Source: Flavobacterium aquariorum (GTDB lineage: Bacteria; Bacteroidota; Bacteroidia; Flavobacteriales; Flavobacteriaceae). From it: DNA of 64,000 bases. Both the position numbers and the translations under genes were made by a program. The notes under the pieces are model-generated. The model did no database searches and had not been told where the DNA came from. It saw only the letters and a list, made by a program, of their open reading frames with translations. Positions 1 to 8,631 of the stretch are shown piece by piece; the first letter of the stretch is position 1; each line of letters starts with the position of its first letter. The DNA is taken from assembly GCF_003254745.1 (NCBI RefSeq), contig NZ_QKXH01000010.1, positions 1 through 64,000 on the forward strand, in the 5' to 3' direction.

Positions 1-29
1 TGATTTTTCACCCTCATCTTATGAAAACC

Positions 30-114
30 CGGGCCCTAGCCCCGATAGAAGCGGAAATCCTTATAAGCAGGGGTTCGGCTTATAAGATTGCAGCGGATAG
101 CGGGAAATAGCTCC
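30..114 (-). repeat. Dispersed element with changeable hairpin, copy 1
   Basis: Intergenic element. On the plus strand it reads GATAGAAGCGG, then a hairpin with arms CTTATAAGC (60-68) and GCTTATAAG (78-86), then GCAGCGGATAGCGGG. Its border words match those of the copies at 6798-6839 and 14530-14571 in the reverse orientation (CTATCCGC ... GCTTCTATC), while the hairpin differs. I recall similar sequences scattered between genes in many Flavobacterium genomes. The function is unknown. No gene was found in 1-234 other than the start of the next reading frame. Confidence 0.6.
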
Positions 115-234
115 TGAGTATTTGAATTTTGGCTACCTTATATATTACCCTCTCTTTTGAACATCTACAAACTATACTTGCGGTTTTTATTACTGCTTAA
201 AAAAAACGAACTTTGCAGTCTAAAAATTACATTA

Positions 235-657
235 ATGACACTTCATATAGAAACTCCTGCTTTACTGTTTTCGGCAACTTCATTAATCTTGTTGGCCTAC
301 ACCAATCGGTTTTTGACACTCGCGACCATTATACGCGGTCTGAAGAAAGCCTATAAAGAAAAGGAGAATCGAATGATTTTGCTGGAAATAAAAAACCTCA
401 ACCTACGATTGACTCTCATCCGCTTTATGCAGATGGCAGGTGTATTGAGTTTATTCCTGTCTGTTTTTACAATGCTGGTATTATTCTTAGATTATCAACT
501 GACTGGAATTTATTTATTTGGTTTCAGTTTGCTTGCCTTATTAATCTCTTTGGCACTTTGCTTTTGGGAGATCAACATTTCGGTTGATGCATTGCGTTTG
601 CATTTGAGTGATTTGACCCATAAAGAGCTTGAAAAAGAACAACAGCCAGCTATCTAA
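235..657 (+). CDS. DUF2721 family membrane protein
   Basis: A 140-residue small membrane protein. The N-terminal part (HIETPALLFSATSLILLAYTNRF) and the following basic stretch match the DUF2721 layout of one helix, a charged coiled segment with a conserved Arg/Asn pattern, then two more helices (about residues 63-85 and 92-115). The function of the family is unknown. I chose the ATG at 235 because the upstream in-frame extension from a TTG at 157 is hydrophobic, atypical for the family and would add 26 residues. It lies 56 bp before the DMT permease on the same strand and may be co-transcribed with it. Confidence 0.7.
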   Translation: MTLHIETPALLFSATSLILLAYTNRFLTLATIIRGLKKAYKEKENRMILLEIKNLNLRLTLIRFMQMAGVLSLFLSVFTMLVLFLDYQLTGIYLFGFSLLALLISLALCFWEINISVDALRLHLSDLTHKELEKEQQPAI

Positions 658-713
658 GCGAAATAGACTTCTTTTCACTAGAGAAATATCTAAAAAACAA
701 CACACCCACAAAT

Positions 714-1616
714 ATGTTTAAAAACGACACACTCAAAGGAGCCTTTTTGGTAGGATTTGGCGCGACTAGTTACGGAATGCTGGCAACATTTGTAAAAATG
801 GCTTATGACGAAGGATATACTACCGCCGAAGTTACCATCTCACAATTTATATTAGGAATTACCGGAATTCTAATTATTAATTGGTTTCAAAAATCAAAAA
901 ATGAAAATGAGGTTATCAAAGCCACAAAGAAAAACATATTTCAGTTGATGATTGCCGGCACCTCAATGGGTTTGACTAGTGTCTTTTATTATTTGGCCGT
1001 CAAATATATCCCTGTCTCCATTGCCATTGTATTGTTAATGCAAACAGTATGGATTGGTTTAATACTGGAAATGATTTTAGAAAAAAAAATCCCTTCAACG
1101 CAAAAAATCTTGGCGGCTCTTGTAGTTTTAATAGGAACACTTTTGGCGACCAACATCTTTAAGGATGAAATTCAGTTGGATTGGAGGGGGCTTATCATGG
1201 GAATATTGGCCGCCTGTTCGTTCACGACCACTATGTTTACTGCCAATCGAGTTGCCTTAGGAATTTCGTCGGCACAACGCAGCCTATATATGCTTTTGGG
1301 AGGAGCCATAATTGTTTTTGCCTTTGGAATCGCGACACAAAACACAGAATTCCATTATGGCATATTCCTTAAATGGGGAATTATATTATCTCTTTTTGGT
1401 ACAATCATTCCTCCAATGCTTATGAATGCTGGATTTCCACTTACAGGAATTGGATTAGGAAGTATCGTTTCGGCACTTGAACTTCCTGTCTCCGTTTTAA
1501 TGGCATATTTTCTCCTGCATGAAAATGTTGTTTTACTACAATGGATTGGCATACTCCTTATTATATTGTCCATCATAATAATGAATATCAACTTCAAAGA
1601 AGAGCAATCTAACTGA
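714..1616 (+). CDS. EamA/DMT superfamily permease
   Basis: A 300-residue inner-membrane protein with about ten hydrophobic segments arranged as two EamA halves (roughly residues 8-145 and 155-293). It opens with LKGAFLVGFGATSYGMLATFVKMAY, typical of drug/metabolite transporters. Proteins of this superfamily export or import amino acids, sugars or other small metabolites, and the sequence does not reveal the substrate. The length is normal and the ATG start agrees with the first helix. It is followed by 154 bp of AT-rich DNA before aqpZ, so the two are probably separate units. Confidence 0.85.
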   Translation: MFKNDTLKGAFLVGFGATSYGMLATFVKMAYDEGYTTAEVTISQFILGITGILIINWFQKSKNENEVIKATKKNIFQLMIAGTSMGLTSVFYYLAVKYIPVSIAIVLLMQTVWIGLILEMILEKKIPSTQKILAALVVLIGTLLATNIFKDEIQLDWRGLIMGILAACSFTTTMFTANRVALGISSAQRSLYMLLGGAIIVFAFGIATQNTEFHYGIFLKWGIILSLFGTIIPPMLMNAGFPLTGIGLGSIVSALELPVSVLMAYFLLHENVVLLQWIGILLIILSIIIMNINFKEEQSN

Positions 1617-1770
1617 TTATCAGTATTAAAAAAACATAGTTATAGTTATTATTTGTTAATTTTTTTATAAATTCGTAATCCATACAATTCCTGTTAAATT
1701 ACAAAGTCGTTGTATTGGAAAACTATTTTAAACATTTTCACCAATTAGCTATTAACTAAATTTTTTTATC

Positions 1771-2478
1771 ATGAAAAAACTTTTTGCAGAATTTTTCGGA
1801 ACGTATTGGTTGGTTTTTGGAGGTTGTGGTAGCGCATTATTTGCCGCAGGTATACCTGATTTAGGAATTGGATTTATAGGAGTTTCATTGGCCTTTGGTT
1901 TAACCGTTTTGACCATGGCTTATGCTGTTGGACATATTTCTGGAGGGCATTTTAATCCGGCAGTCTCTTTTGGATTATGGGCTGGCGGAAGATTTTCAGC
2001 CAAAGAATTACTTCCTTATATTATAGCACAATGCGTAGGTGCTGTTGCAGCTGCCGGGACACTTTTTACCATTGCTTCTGGAAAAGCTGGATTTATGATA
2101 GACAATACTAAGGCTGGCGCTTTTGCCTCTAATGGGTATGGTGCTTTTTCCCCAGATGGCTATTCCATGCAAGCTGCTTTTATTGCTGAATTTGCACTAA
2201 CATTATTTTTCCTTTTAATTATACTTGGCGCCACCGATAAATTTGCCAACGGAAGATTTGCTGGAATTGCTATTGGACTTGGACTTACTCTTATTCACTT
2301 AATCAGTATTCCAATTACAAATACTTCTGTAAATCCTGCAAGATCATTATCTCAGGCTATTTTTGTAGGCGGTGAACCACTATCACAGCTTTGGCTGTTT
2401 TGGGTTGCTCCTATTTTAGGTGCTGTTGTTGCTGGTTTTATTTATAAAAATTTATTGCAAGACCATTCCGAAGCATAA
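1771..2478 (+). CDS. aqpZ: Aquaporin Z, water channel
   Basis: A 235-residue, six-helix MIP channel of the inner membrane. Both pore motifs are intact: NPA at residues 62-64 ([11 protein letters not shown]) and NPA at 188-190 followed by Arg191 (SVNPARSL). The positions that form the selectivity filter in E. coli AqpZ appear conserved: Phe42, His176, Thr185 and Arg191. This predicts a water-selective channel rather than a glycerol facilitator. The length matches AqpZ (about 230). It is monocistronic by spacing. Confidence 0.95.
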   Translation: MKKLFAEFFGTYWLVFGGCGSALFAAGIPDLGIGFIGVSLAFGLTVLTMAYAVGHISGGHFNPAVSFGLWAGGRFSAKELLPYIIAQCVGAVAAAGTLFTIASGKAGFMIDNTKAGAFASNGYGAFSPDGYSMQAAFIAEFALTLFFLLIILGATDKFANGRFAGIAIGLGLTLIHLISIPITNTSVNPARSLSQAIFVGGEPLSQLWLFWVAPILGAVVAGFIYKNLLQDHSEA

Positions 2479-2539
2479 ATTTTAAACATAAAATAAATTA
2501 TAAAGAGAAAAATGAAATACCAGATTTTGTTTTTCTCTT

Positions 2540-2547
2540 TATTTTTG
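2540..2547 (+). promoter_or_regulatory. Candidate -7 element TATTTTTG for alkB
   Basis: Exact match to the Bacteroidota -7 consensus TAnnTTTG, ending 4 bp before the alkB ATG at 2552. No -33 TTG was found at the usual 17-23 bp spacing. If used, the transcript would be leaderless or nearly so. Confidence 0.45.
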
Positions 2548-2551
2548 CAAT

Positions 2552-3154
2552 ATGAATTCACTTTTTCAATCCGAGCCCATAATATTTAATTTACCAGATG
2601 CCGAAATCATCTACTTCCCAGCTTTTCTTTCAAAAGAGGAAGCCGATTCTCTTTTTCAGGAATTGCTTAAAAACACACCTTGGCAACAGGACGAAATTAC
2701 TGTTTATGGTAAAAAACATTTGCAACCCCGATTAACAGCTTTATACGGAAACGAAGGAAAACCTTACTCCTATTCTAATATCACCATGCAACCTCATTAC
2801 TGGACATTGACTTTACAAAAAATCAAATCGCTTGTAGAAAGTGCTTCCGACACAAATTTCACAACAGTTTTATTGAATTATTACAGAGATGGCAGTGATA
2901 GCAATGGATGGCATGCGGATAACGAAAAAGAATTAGGCACAAATCCCGTAATCGCATCATTAAGTTTAGGCGCAGAACGTAACTTTCAATTGAAACACAA
3001 CTTTGATACCACTCAAAAAAAGAATCTTATTTTAGAAAACGGTAGCTTGTTATTAATGAAAGGCACTACACAGCATTTTTGGAAACATCAAGTTCCGAAA
3101 ACAACCAAACCTATTGGATCAAGAATAAATCTGACCTTTCGTATAATCAAATAA
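2552..3154 (+). CDS. alkB: AlkB-type 2-oxoglutarate/Fe(II) dioxygenase
   Basis: A 200-residue 2OG-Fe(II) oxygenase of the AlkB family, which removes alkyl groups from DNA or RNA bases by oxidative demethylation. The iron ligands appear as His121-x-Asp123 (GWHADNEKEL) and His179 (WKHQV). The 2-oxoglutarate-binding arginines are Arg191 and Arg197 in SRINLTFR. A substrate-recognition lid lies at about residues 45-80 (TVYGKKHLQPRLTALYG), as in the ALKBH2/3-like bacterial branch. It stands alone with a candidate promoter right before the ATG, and no adaptive-response regulator (Ada) is nearby. Confidence 0.92.
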   Translation: MNSLFQSEPIIFNLPDAEIIYFPAFLSKEEADSLFQELLKNTPWQQDEITVYGKKHLQPRLTALYGNEGKPYSYSNITMQPHYWTLTLQKIKSLVESASDTNFTTVLLNYYRDGSDSNGWHADNEKELGTNPVIASLSLGAERNFQLKHNFDTTQKKNLILENGSLLLMKGTTQHFWKHQVPKTTKPIGSRINLTFRIIK

Positions 3155-3337
3155 AAACAATTAATCTGGAAATTGAATCAAAACTTCTTTTAAAAAGATC
3201 ATATGCCAATAAGAATTAAAAAATTGAATATTTTTTTAATTAAAATAAAAAGTAATAATTATTTTTATTAATATTGGTATAAGATTTAAAATCAGATTTA
3301 TTAATCATTAACACCAAATAGAATTAATTTTCACGTG

Positions 3338-3616
3338 ATGAAAAAGAGTAACCGCAAAGAATTAAACTGGGAACAAACAGAAAGACTGATTGCATTGGCC
3401 CAAGAGGAGAGAAATCCATTTGAAATTATTAAAAAAGAATTTGGATTAGCAGAGAAAGAGGTACTTGAAATTATGAAAAAGAAAATGCCCGCAGAAAAAT
3501 ATGAAATGTGGAAAAAGAAAGCTATTGCAAGTAAACCAAAACCAAAACCTCTTAAAATCGATGATTTTGATGAAGATTTAGATGGAAAATATTACATAAA
3601 AAACAAACTAGACTAA
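3338..3616 (+). CDS. TIGR03643/DUF2805 family protein
   Basis: A 92-residue basic protein with a helix-turn-helix-like N-terminal two-thirds (LNWEQTERLIALAQEERNPF then EFGLAEKEVLEIMKKKMPAEKYEMWKKKA). It matches the short DUF2805/TIGR03643 family found in Bacteroidota and some other bacteria. The function is unknown. The C-terminus is a Lys/Pro then Asp-rich tail. A GTG at 3335 directly precedes the ATG at 3338, and I take the ATG as start. A hairpin terminator follows 11 bp after the stop, so the gene is a single unit. Confidence 0.75.
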   Translation: MKKSNRKELNWEQTERLIALAQEERNPFEIIKKEFGLAEKEVLEIMKKKMPAEKYEMWKKKAIASKPKPKPLKIDDFDEDLDGKYYIKNKLD

Positions 3617-3627
3617 CCAAACCTTAT

Positions 3628-3654
3628 AAACTCCTGAATTTCAGGAGTTTTTTT
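3628..3654 (+). terminator. Rho-independent terminator
   Basis: Stem AAACTCCTGAA/TTCAGGAGTTT with almost no loop, followed by a T-run. It lies 11 bp after the DUF2805 gene stop. Confidence 0.85.
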
Positions 3655-3856
3655 ATTTTAATTTTTTCAATCCCAATTTGCTATTGAAAACAACTAGCCA
3701 AACACAAATTTGTATTAAAAAACAATAAAAAAATTTTCCCAACAAATATCAAGTTCACTTTTTTAGTTATTTTTTTGCGGAAAGCCCATTAATTAAAACA
3801 TTTTTGTAACATTTTTTGATTTTGAAATACTAATGGACAAAACAAACACTTACAAA

Positions 3857-5719
3857 ATGAAAAAAATAATCTTTGCATTTGCTTTTTCTTCTCTAATTTG
3901 GACAAGTAAAGCAAACACTACACATCCTGTAGATTCAAAAAAAGAAGAAATTGAAGTCAACATCAATCTTACTGATGTAAAAGACGACCAAGTTTTGGTT
4001 ACGGTAAAAGCCCCAAAAATCAAAACAGACGAAATCACCTATAGTCTTCCAAAAACAGTTCCCGGAACTTATTCGGTAGATGATTATGGAAAATATGTTG
4101 CCGATTTCAAAGCGTATGACAACAAAGGAAACCTATTAACTGTTACCAAAAGTGATGATAACACTTGGTCAATCAAAAAAGCAAAATCATTAGTGAAAAT
4201 TACTTACCTAGTAAACGACACTTTCGATACTGAAAAAGGAAGAGGTTTCGGAAAAGACGATGTATTCTCCCCAGCTGGAACAAACATCGATGTCAATAAA
4301 AACTTCATGCTTAACTTACATGGTTTTGTTGGTTATTTTCAAGACAAAAAAGAAATCCCTTACAAAGTTACCATTACTCATCCTGAAACACTTTGGGGAG
4401 CTACCTCAATGATTGACAAAGATGCTTCAAAAACAGTAGATCTTTTCGAAATGCCTCTTTATTCAGAATTATTGGAAAACCCAATTATGTATTCCAAACC
4501 TGATTACACTACTTTTAATGTAGATGGTATGGACATTCAGATTGCAGTATACTCACCATCAGGAAAATTCACCGCAGAGAATATTACTCCCGAAATGAAA
4601 ACAATGATGACGGCTCAAAAAACATTTTTAGGAAAAATCAATTCAACAAAAAAATACACCGTTATTCTTTATCTTTCTACAATGGGACAAACCGATGCAA
4701 AAGGTTTTGGAGCATTGGAACATCCTACTGCAACTACTGTAGTTATGCCAGAAATGATGCCAAAAGAAGAATTGGTAAAAGAAATGAAAGATGTAGTTTC
4801 ACATGAATTTTTTCATATCGTAACTCCATTAACAATTCACTCAAAAGAAATTCAGTATTTTGATTATAATGCACCAAAAATGTCTCAGCATTTATGGATG
4901 TATGAGGGAGTAACTGAATATTTTGCCAACCTTTTCCAAATCAATCAAGGGTTAATAAATGAGGATGAATTCTATTCTCGCATATCCGAAAAAATTGAAG
5001 GTGCAAAAGCGCTAAATGACACCATGCCATTTACTACAATGAGTGCTAATGTACTAATTGAGCCTTATAAAGATCAATACTTAAATGTATACCAAAAAGG
5101 TGCATTAATTGGAATGTGTTTGGATATACAAATCAGAGAAAGCAGTGGAGGAAAAAGAGGAATATTGGATTTAATGCATCAACTATCTAATGAATATGGA
5201 GTTTCAAAACCATTTAACGATGGTGATCTATTTGCAAAAATAACTTCATTAACCTACCCAGAAATTGGCACATTTTTAACCACATATGTATCTGGACCGA
5301 CACCAATTCCTTATTATGATTATTTAGCAAAAGTAGGTGTAACAAAAGTTACCAAAAAAACACCGGAAGGAATATTCCTAAAAGGTCAGGTTCCCTATAT
5401 CGCTGTCAATCATGAAAACAAAGAGATTTTCGTGGCTCCAAACAAAGAATTGAGTATTTTCTATACTACATTGGATCTAAAAGGTGGTGACATAATTCTT
5501 GCCATCAATGAGAAGCCTTATTCGCTAGACAATATTTACGACATGATTTCGGAAAGTCAAAAATGGAAAGAGAACGATGCCATCTCCATAAAAATTAAAC
5601 GTGACGGAAAAGAACAAATATTAAAAGGAGTTGTGAAATTCCCTTATATAGATACCGACGGTCTTGAAGCAACAGATGCTTCAAAAGCAGCTTTGAGAGA
5701 AGCCTGGCTGAAAGGATAA
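3857..5719 (+). CDS. Secreted M61 family metallopeptidase with PDZ domain
   Basis: A 620-residue exported zinc peptidase of family M61 (glycyl aminopeptidase-like). A signal peptide is seen at residues 1-20 (MKKIIFAFAFSSLIWTSKAN). An N-terminal beta domain leads to the zinc site His316-Glu317-x-x-His320 (VSHEFFHIVTP), and the third ligand is likely Glu350 in WMYEGVTEYFA. A PDZ-like domain occupies about residues 520-605 (KGGDIILAINEKPYS). I chose the ATG at 3857 over one at 3833 because only it places the signal peptide at the very N-terminus. A strong terminator follows. It probably acts in the periplasm or outer membrane on peptides, with unknown specificity. Confidence 0.9.
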   Translation: MKKIIFAFAFSSLIWTSKANTTHPVDSKKEEIEVNINLTDVKDDQVLVTVKAPKIKTDEITYSLPKTVPGTYSVDDYGKYVADFKAYDNKGNLLTVTKSDDNTWSIKKAKSLVKITYLVNDTFDTEKGRGFGKDDVFSPAGTNIDVNKNFMLNLHGFVGYFQDKKEIPYKVTITHPETLWGATSMIDKDASKTVDLFEMPLYSELLENPIMYSKPDYTTFNVDGMDIQIAVYSPSGKFTAENITPEMKTMMTAQKTFLGKINSTKKYTVILYLSTMGQTDAKGFGALEHPTATTVVMPEMMPKEELVKEMKDVVSHEFFHIVTPLTIHSKEIQYFDYNAPKMSQHLWMYEGVTEYFANLFQINQGLINEDEFYSRISEKIEGAKALNDTMPFTTMSANVLIEPYKDQYLNVYQKGALIGMCLDIQIRESSGGKRGILDLMHQLSNEYGVSKPFNDGDLFAKITSLTYPEIGTFLTTYVSGPTPIPYYDYLAKVGVTKVTKKTPEGIFLKGQVPYIAVNHENKEIFVAPNKELSIFYTTLDLKGGDIILAINEKPYSLDNIYDMISESQKWKENDAISIKIKRDGKEQILKGVVKFPYIDTDGLEATDASKAALREAWLKG

Positions 5720-5740
5720 TCTTAACAACCATTGACAAAA

Positions 5741-5773
5741 TCCCATTCGCTGCGGCGAATGGGATTTTTTTTT
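5741..5773 (+). terminator. Rho-independent terminator
   Basis: GC-rich stem TCCCATTCGC/GCGAATGGGA followed by eight or more T. It lies 21 bp after the M61 peptidase stop. Confidence 0.9.
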
Positions 5774-5912
5774 AAAATTCACTCTCATTAAAACCATTCA
5801 TTCCAACAATTTTCTTTATTTTGCGCCAAAAATAAACAAAACTAAAATCGCCCAAATTCAACAATGAAGAATAGCGTTTTTACGTTTCCAAAAAAACAAA
5901 TATAATTTATAC

Positions 5913-6629
5913 ATGAAAAATTCAATTATTGCTTTTGTTACCCTATTTCTTTTGGTTGCTTGTAACAAAAATGAATCCAAAACAAATCTGCATATTACAG
6001 GAAACATCAAAGGATTAAAAGAAGGAACTTTGTACATTCAAAGATATGCTGACTCTTCCCTTGTGGCAATCGACAGTATAAAGATTGATGGAAATTCTGC
6101 TTTTGAAAGTAACATTGACTTAAAATCTCCTGAAATGTTGTACCTATATCTTGACAGAGGTGTAACCAACTCGTTAGACAACAACATAATGTTTTTTGCA
6201 GAACCTGGAACAATCAACATTGAGACCAACTTAGATTCATTTATTTCAAGTGCAAAAATCACTGGGTCAAAAAACCAAGAATTATATGAGGAATACAAAA
6301 AAATAAATTCTCGTTTCAGTGATGAAAATCTAACCTTGATAGAGCAAAAATTTAAGGCTGTAAAGAGCAACAATGCAAAAGCAATAGACAGCATAAACGC
6401 TTTACAAGACAACAACATTAAGCGTAAATATCTTTACGCAACCAATTTTGCAGTAAACAATAAAGACCATGAAGTGTCTCCATACATCGCTTTAGCTGAA
6501 ATTTATGATATAAACATCAAATATTTGGATACCATTCAAAAATCAATGACTCCAAAAGTAGCCAACTCACTTTATGGTAAAAAATTAACTAAATACGTTG
6601 ATGCCATAAAGGAAACTGAAGCTAAGTAA
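5913..6629 (+). CDS. DUF4369 domain lipoprotein
   Basis: A 238-residue predicted lipoprotein with lipobox LLVAC (Cys17) after a hydrophobic signal. The region after the signal (TNLHITGNIKGLKEGTLYIQR, then SLVAIDSIKIDGNSAFESNI) is the DUF4369 domain. In Bacteroidota this domain normally precedes a thioredoxin-like AhpC/TSA or DUF domain. Here the remaining part (about residues 125-238) is helical and lacks a CxxC, so no thioredoxin domain is present. A terminator follows at 6651. It is likely anchored in the inner or outer membrane, and the function is unknown. Confidence 0.8.
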   Translation: MKNSIIAFVTLFLLVACNKNESKTNLHITGNIKGLKEGTLYIQRYADSSLVAIDSIKIDGNSAFESNIDLKSPEMLYLYLDRGVTNSLDNNIMFFAEPGTINIETNLDSFISSAKITGSKNQELYEEYKKINSRFSDENLTLIEQKFKAVKSNNAKAIDSINALQDNNIKRKYLYATNFAVNNKDHEVSPYIALAEIYDINIKYLDTIQKSMTPKVANSLYGKKLTKYVDAIKETEAK

Positions 6630-6650
6630 TTCAACTTTGTTCTACAAATC

Positions 6651-6681
6651 AAAACCGCCTATCAACAAGGCGGTTTTTTTT
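6651..6681 (+). terminator. Rho-independent terminator
   Basis: Stem AAAACCGCC/GGCGGTTTT with an 11-nt loop and a T-run. It lies 21 bp after the DUF4369 lipoprotein gene. Confidence 0.9.
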
Positions 6682-6726
6682 GTATCAATTAATAGATCAT
6701 TTGCTTTATCTGTTTTCAAAAGTTCA

Positions 6727-6848
6727 TATGGGCGAAACCCCATTATGAACGGGGGCAACTCCACACATCGATTATTCGCCCCCTTCCCATAATGCGGTCG
6801 GGCTATCCGCGCTACTTCGGTAGCTAGCTTCTATCCCTCTCGCGAGCC
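6727..6848 (-). repeat. Dispersed element with changeable hairpin, copy 2
   Basis: Inverted arms CATTATG (6741-6747) plus GGGGGC (6751-6756) pair with GCCCCC (6778-6783) plus CATAATG (6788-6794). A 42-bp block at 6798-6839 (begins TCGGGCTATCCGCGC, ends TTCTATCCCTC) follows and is identical to 14530-14571. That block holds its own small hairpin (CTAC-TTCG-GTAG). The interval 6683-6937 contains no convincing gene. The rest of it is AT-rich DNA. Confidence 0.8.
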
Positions 6849-6937
6849 AATAGGAATCAACAGCAATATTAAAAACAGCTCAGATTATCTGTTTTCAAGT
6901 TTCTTTTTTGTACCCAAATTACAAACTACCCTAAAAC

Positions 6938-6970
6938 AAAAAAACCACCTAACATAAGTTAGGTGGTTTT
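6938..6970 (-). terminator. Terminator of tRNA-Thr copy 2
   Basis: On the minus strand the stem ACCACCTAAC/GTTAGGTGGT is followed by a run of seven T. It lies 7 bp beyond the tRNA 3' end. Confidence 0.85.
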
Positions 6971-6977
6971 ACTAAAG

Positions 6978-7051
6978 AGCCGGCGGAGGGACTCGAACCC
7001 ACGACCTGCTGATTACAAATCAGCTGCTCTAGCCAACTGAGCTACGCTGGC
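6978..7051 (-). tRNA. tRNA-Thr (anticodon TGT)
   Basis: 74 nt on the minus strand, beginning GCCAGCGTAGCTCAG. The anticodon arm GCTGA-TTTGTAA-TCAGC gives anticodon TGT (Thr, ACA codons). The T-loop TTCGAGT is present. CCA is not encoded and the discriminator is T. It is identical base for base to the copy at 7125-7198. The acceptor stem has an A4-C69 mismatch and the T-stem a T50-T64 mismatch, in both copies. Confidence 0.95.
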
Positions 7052-7086
7052 GGACTCAATATATTTTGTAATGTGCCAACTTAAAT

Positions 7087-7120
7087 AAAAAACCACCTAA
7101 ATGAATAGATGGTTTTTTTT
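7087..7120 (-). terminator. Terminator of tRNA-Thr copy 1
   Basis: Between the two tRNA genes, a minus-strand stem ACCATCTA/TTAGGTGGT ends in a T-run. It suggests that the two tRNAs are transcribed or terminated separately. Confidence 0.75.
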
Positions 7121-7124
7121 AAAG

Positions 7125-7198
7125 AGCCGGCGGAGGGACTCGAACCCACGACCTGCTGATTACAAATCAGCTGCTCTAGCCAACTGAGCTACGCTGGC
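7125..7198 (-). tRNA. tRNA-Thr (anticodon TGT), tandem duplicate
   Basis: Identical to the gene at 6978-7051 over all 74 nt, with the same anticodon arm GCTGA-TTTGTAA-TCAGC. The unit of duplication appears to be tRNA plus terminator hairpin, because both are followed by similar ACCACCT-type stems. The upstream flank (7199-7260) carries no further tRNA. Confidence 0.95.
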
Positions 7199-7273
7199 GA
7201 CTCATTACGGGTGCAAATATAAGTCTGAATTTCTTTTTTCCAAAATAAATCCAAACTTTTTTTGACCTTTTTT

Positions 7274-7543
7274 TTACTGCAAATCGTTGATTTTACCAAT
7301 CAATTGATTAGCAGTTTGTTCCAATTCTACATTTATTTGTTTGAAATGTGCTTTTTTGTTTTCAACATTTTTAGCATTCACTTTAGTGATCAAAACATCA
7401 AAAGCAGCGATAGCTTCGTCAATCAATGCATTCGTTTCTTCAGTAGGTTTTCCTGTTGTAGAAATTTCAAACAAGTAAACTGCTTCAATAATATCTCCTA
7501 AAACGTAGTTGATGTCTTTCTTTAAATTCTTAACGTTTGCCAT
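7274..7543 (-). CDS. Conserved small helical protein, function unknown
   Basis: An 89-residue, mostly alpha-helical acidic protein (MANVKNLKKDINYVLGDIIE...). It has no signal peptide, membrane segment or cysteine. I recognise it only as a conserved hypothetical of Flavobacteriaceae. The coding case is good: an ATG start, a well-formed promoter (7570-7599) about 27 bp before the start, and balanced codon use. A plus-strand frame over the same DNA (7262-7501) is rich in Phe and Ser and looks like a shadow. Confidence 0.7.
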   Translation of the reverse strand: MANVKNLKKDINYVLGDIIEAVYLFEISTTGKPTEETNALIDEAIAAFDVLITKVNAKNVENKKAHFKQINVELEQTANQLIGKINDLQ

Positions 7544-7569
7544 TTTATTTTTTATTTAATTTGCGTTTG

Positions 7570-7599
7570 CAAAAGTACACATAATCTTTCTATTCCCAA
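7570..7599 (-). promoter_or_regulatory. Promoter TTG-N19-TACTTTTG
   Basis: On the minus strand a -33 TTG (7599-7597) is separated by 19 bp from TACTTTTG (7577-7570). This is the spacing and sequence expected for the primary sigma factor of Bacteroidota. It serves the 89-residue gene and begins directly at the manA stop codon, so the small gene is probably a separate unit. Confidence 0.7.
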
Positions 7600-8568
7600 C
7601 TATGAAATGTAAATTTCTAAAATAGAAGCTTTTCCCTTCAAATTATAGTTCTTCATTGCAGCAGGGATAAGTACTGTATCTCCTTTTATATATTGATAAG
7701 TTACACCATCGTAAGCTATTTCAAAAGAACCTTCAACGCACATATACACTACAAAGGACAACCCTAAATTCACAACCTCTTTTTCATTTTCCAATGGAAT
7801 AAAATTAGTCGTAAAGTATGGACAGTCAACAACTGTATTTGACTTATTTACTTGTTTGGCATATTCTTTATAGGTATCAACCTTTTTGTAATTTATGGCA
7901 TCCAAAGCCAAATCTACATGAAGTTCTCTAGTATTCCCCTCGGCGTCTTTACGGTCAAAATCATATAAACGATAAGTGATATCGGAGGTTTGTTGTATTT
8001 CGGCTATGACCAATCCAGCTCCAATAGCGTGAACCGTGCCCGTTTCCAAGAAAAAAACATCTCCGGGTTTTGCTTTTACAGTATCCAATATATCAATCAG
8101 CGTGTTATCATTAAGATGCTCCACATATTCCTCCGAACTGGAATCATTCTTGAATCCAACAATAATTCTTGCGTCGGCATCGGCTTGCATAACGTACCAC
8201 ATTTCGGTTTTACCAAAAGAATTATGACGCTTTTTAGCCAATTCATCATTGGGATGTACTTGAATCGATAAATCTTCACGAGCATCCAAGTATTTAAAAA
8301 GCAATGGAAATTGATTTCCAAACCTTTTATAAACTGCCGTTCCCAGAATTTCATTTGGAAATTCATTGATTAACTCCGTCAATGCTTTTCCTTTATAATT
8401 ACCGTTTGCAACGACGCTTACATCACCTTCAACAGTGGATAACTCCCAACTTTCTCCTGTAATACTGGATGTAATTGGTTTATTCAAAATTGTTTTTAAT
8501 TTTTCTCCACCCCAAATTCTTTCTTTTAGGATTGAATCAAACTGTAACGGATATATTTTTGAATTCAT
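7600..8568 (-). CDS. manA: Mannose-6-phosphate isomerase, class I
   Basis: A 322-residue cupin-type zinc enzyme that interconverts mannose-6-phosphate and fructose-6-phosphate and so links glycolysis to GDP-mannose for surface glycans. Features are the N-terminal FDSILKERIWGGEKL, the metal-site segment SIQVHPNDELAKK, and ETGTVHAIGAG in the catalytic cupin. It belongs to the short (about 320 aa) class I branch found in Firmicutes and Bacteroidota. The ATG at 8568 fits the family, while a longer frame reaching 8616 adds a Lys/Asn-rich extension that looks spurious. It lies 63 bp downstream of bcp on the same strand. Confidence 0.9.
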   Translation of the reverse strand: MNSKIYPLQFDSILKERIWGGEKLKTILNKPITSSITGESWELSTVEGDVSVVANGNYKGKALTELINEFPNEILGTAVYKRFGNQFPLLFKYLDAREDLSIQVHPNDELAKKRHNSFGKTEMWYVMQADADARIIVGFKNDSSSEEYVEHLNDNTLIDILDTVKAKPGDVFFLETGTVHAIGAGLVIAEIQQTSDITYRLYDFDRKDAEGNTRELHVDLALDAINYKKVDTYKEYAKQVNKSNTVVDCPYFTTNFIPLENEKEVVNLGLSFVVYMCVEGSFEIAYDGVTYQYIKGDTVLIPAAMKNYNLKGKASILEIYIS

Positions 8569-8631
8569 GTTTTTATTTTTTTTACAAATTTCTATATTTT
8601 CATAATCAAAACACAATACTATTTTATCAAT

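Noticed and set aside
157..234. N-terminal extension of the DUF2721 gene from TTG 157
   Set aside because: The extension does not fit the family, and the ATG at 235 gives the expected first helix.
6727..6848. Hairpin repeat taken as an insertion sequence end
   Set aside because: No transposase, no target duplication visible, and the element is only about 120 bp with its own border logic.
7262..7501. Plus-strand frame opposite the 89-residue gene
   Set aside because: Phe/Ser-rich composition without a domain. The minus strand has a good promoter and protein-like composition.
8569..8616. Longer manA start at 8616
   Set aside because: It adds a Lys/Asn-rich leader not expected for the enzyme. 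The ATG at 8568 fits the family start.
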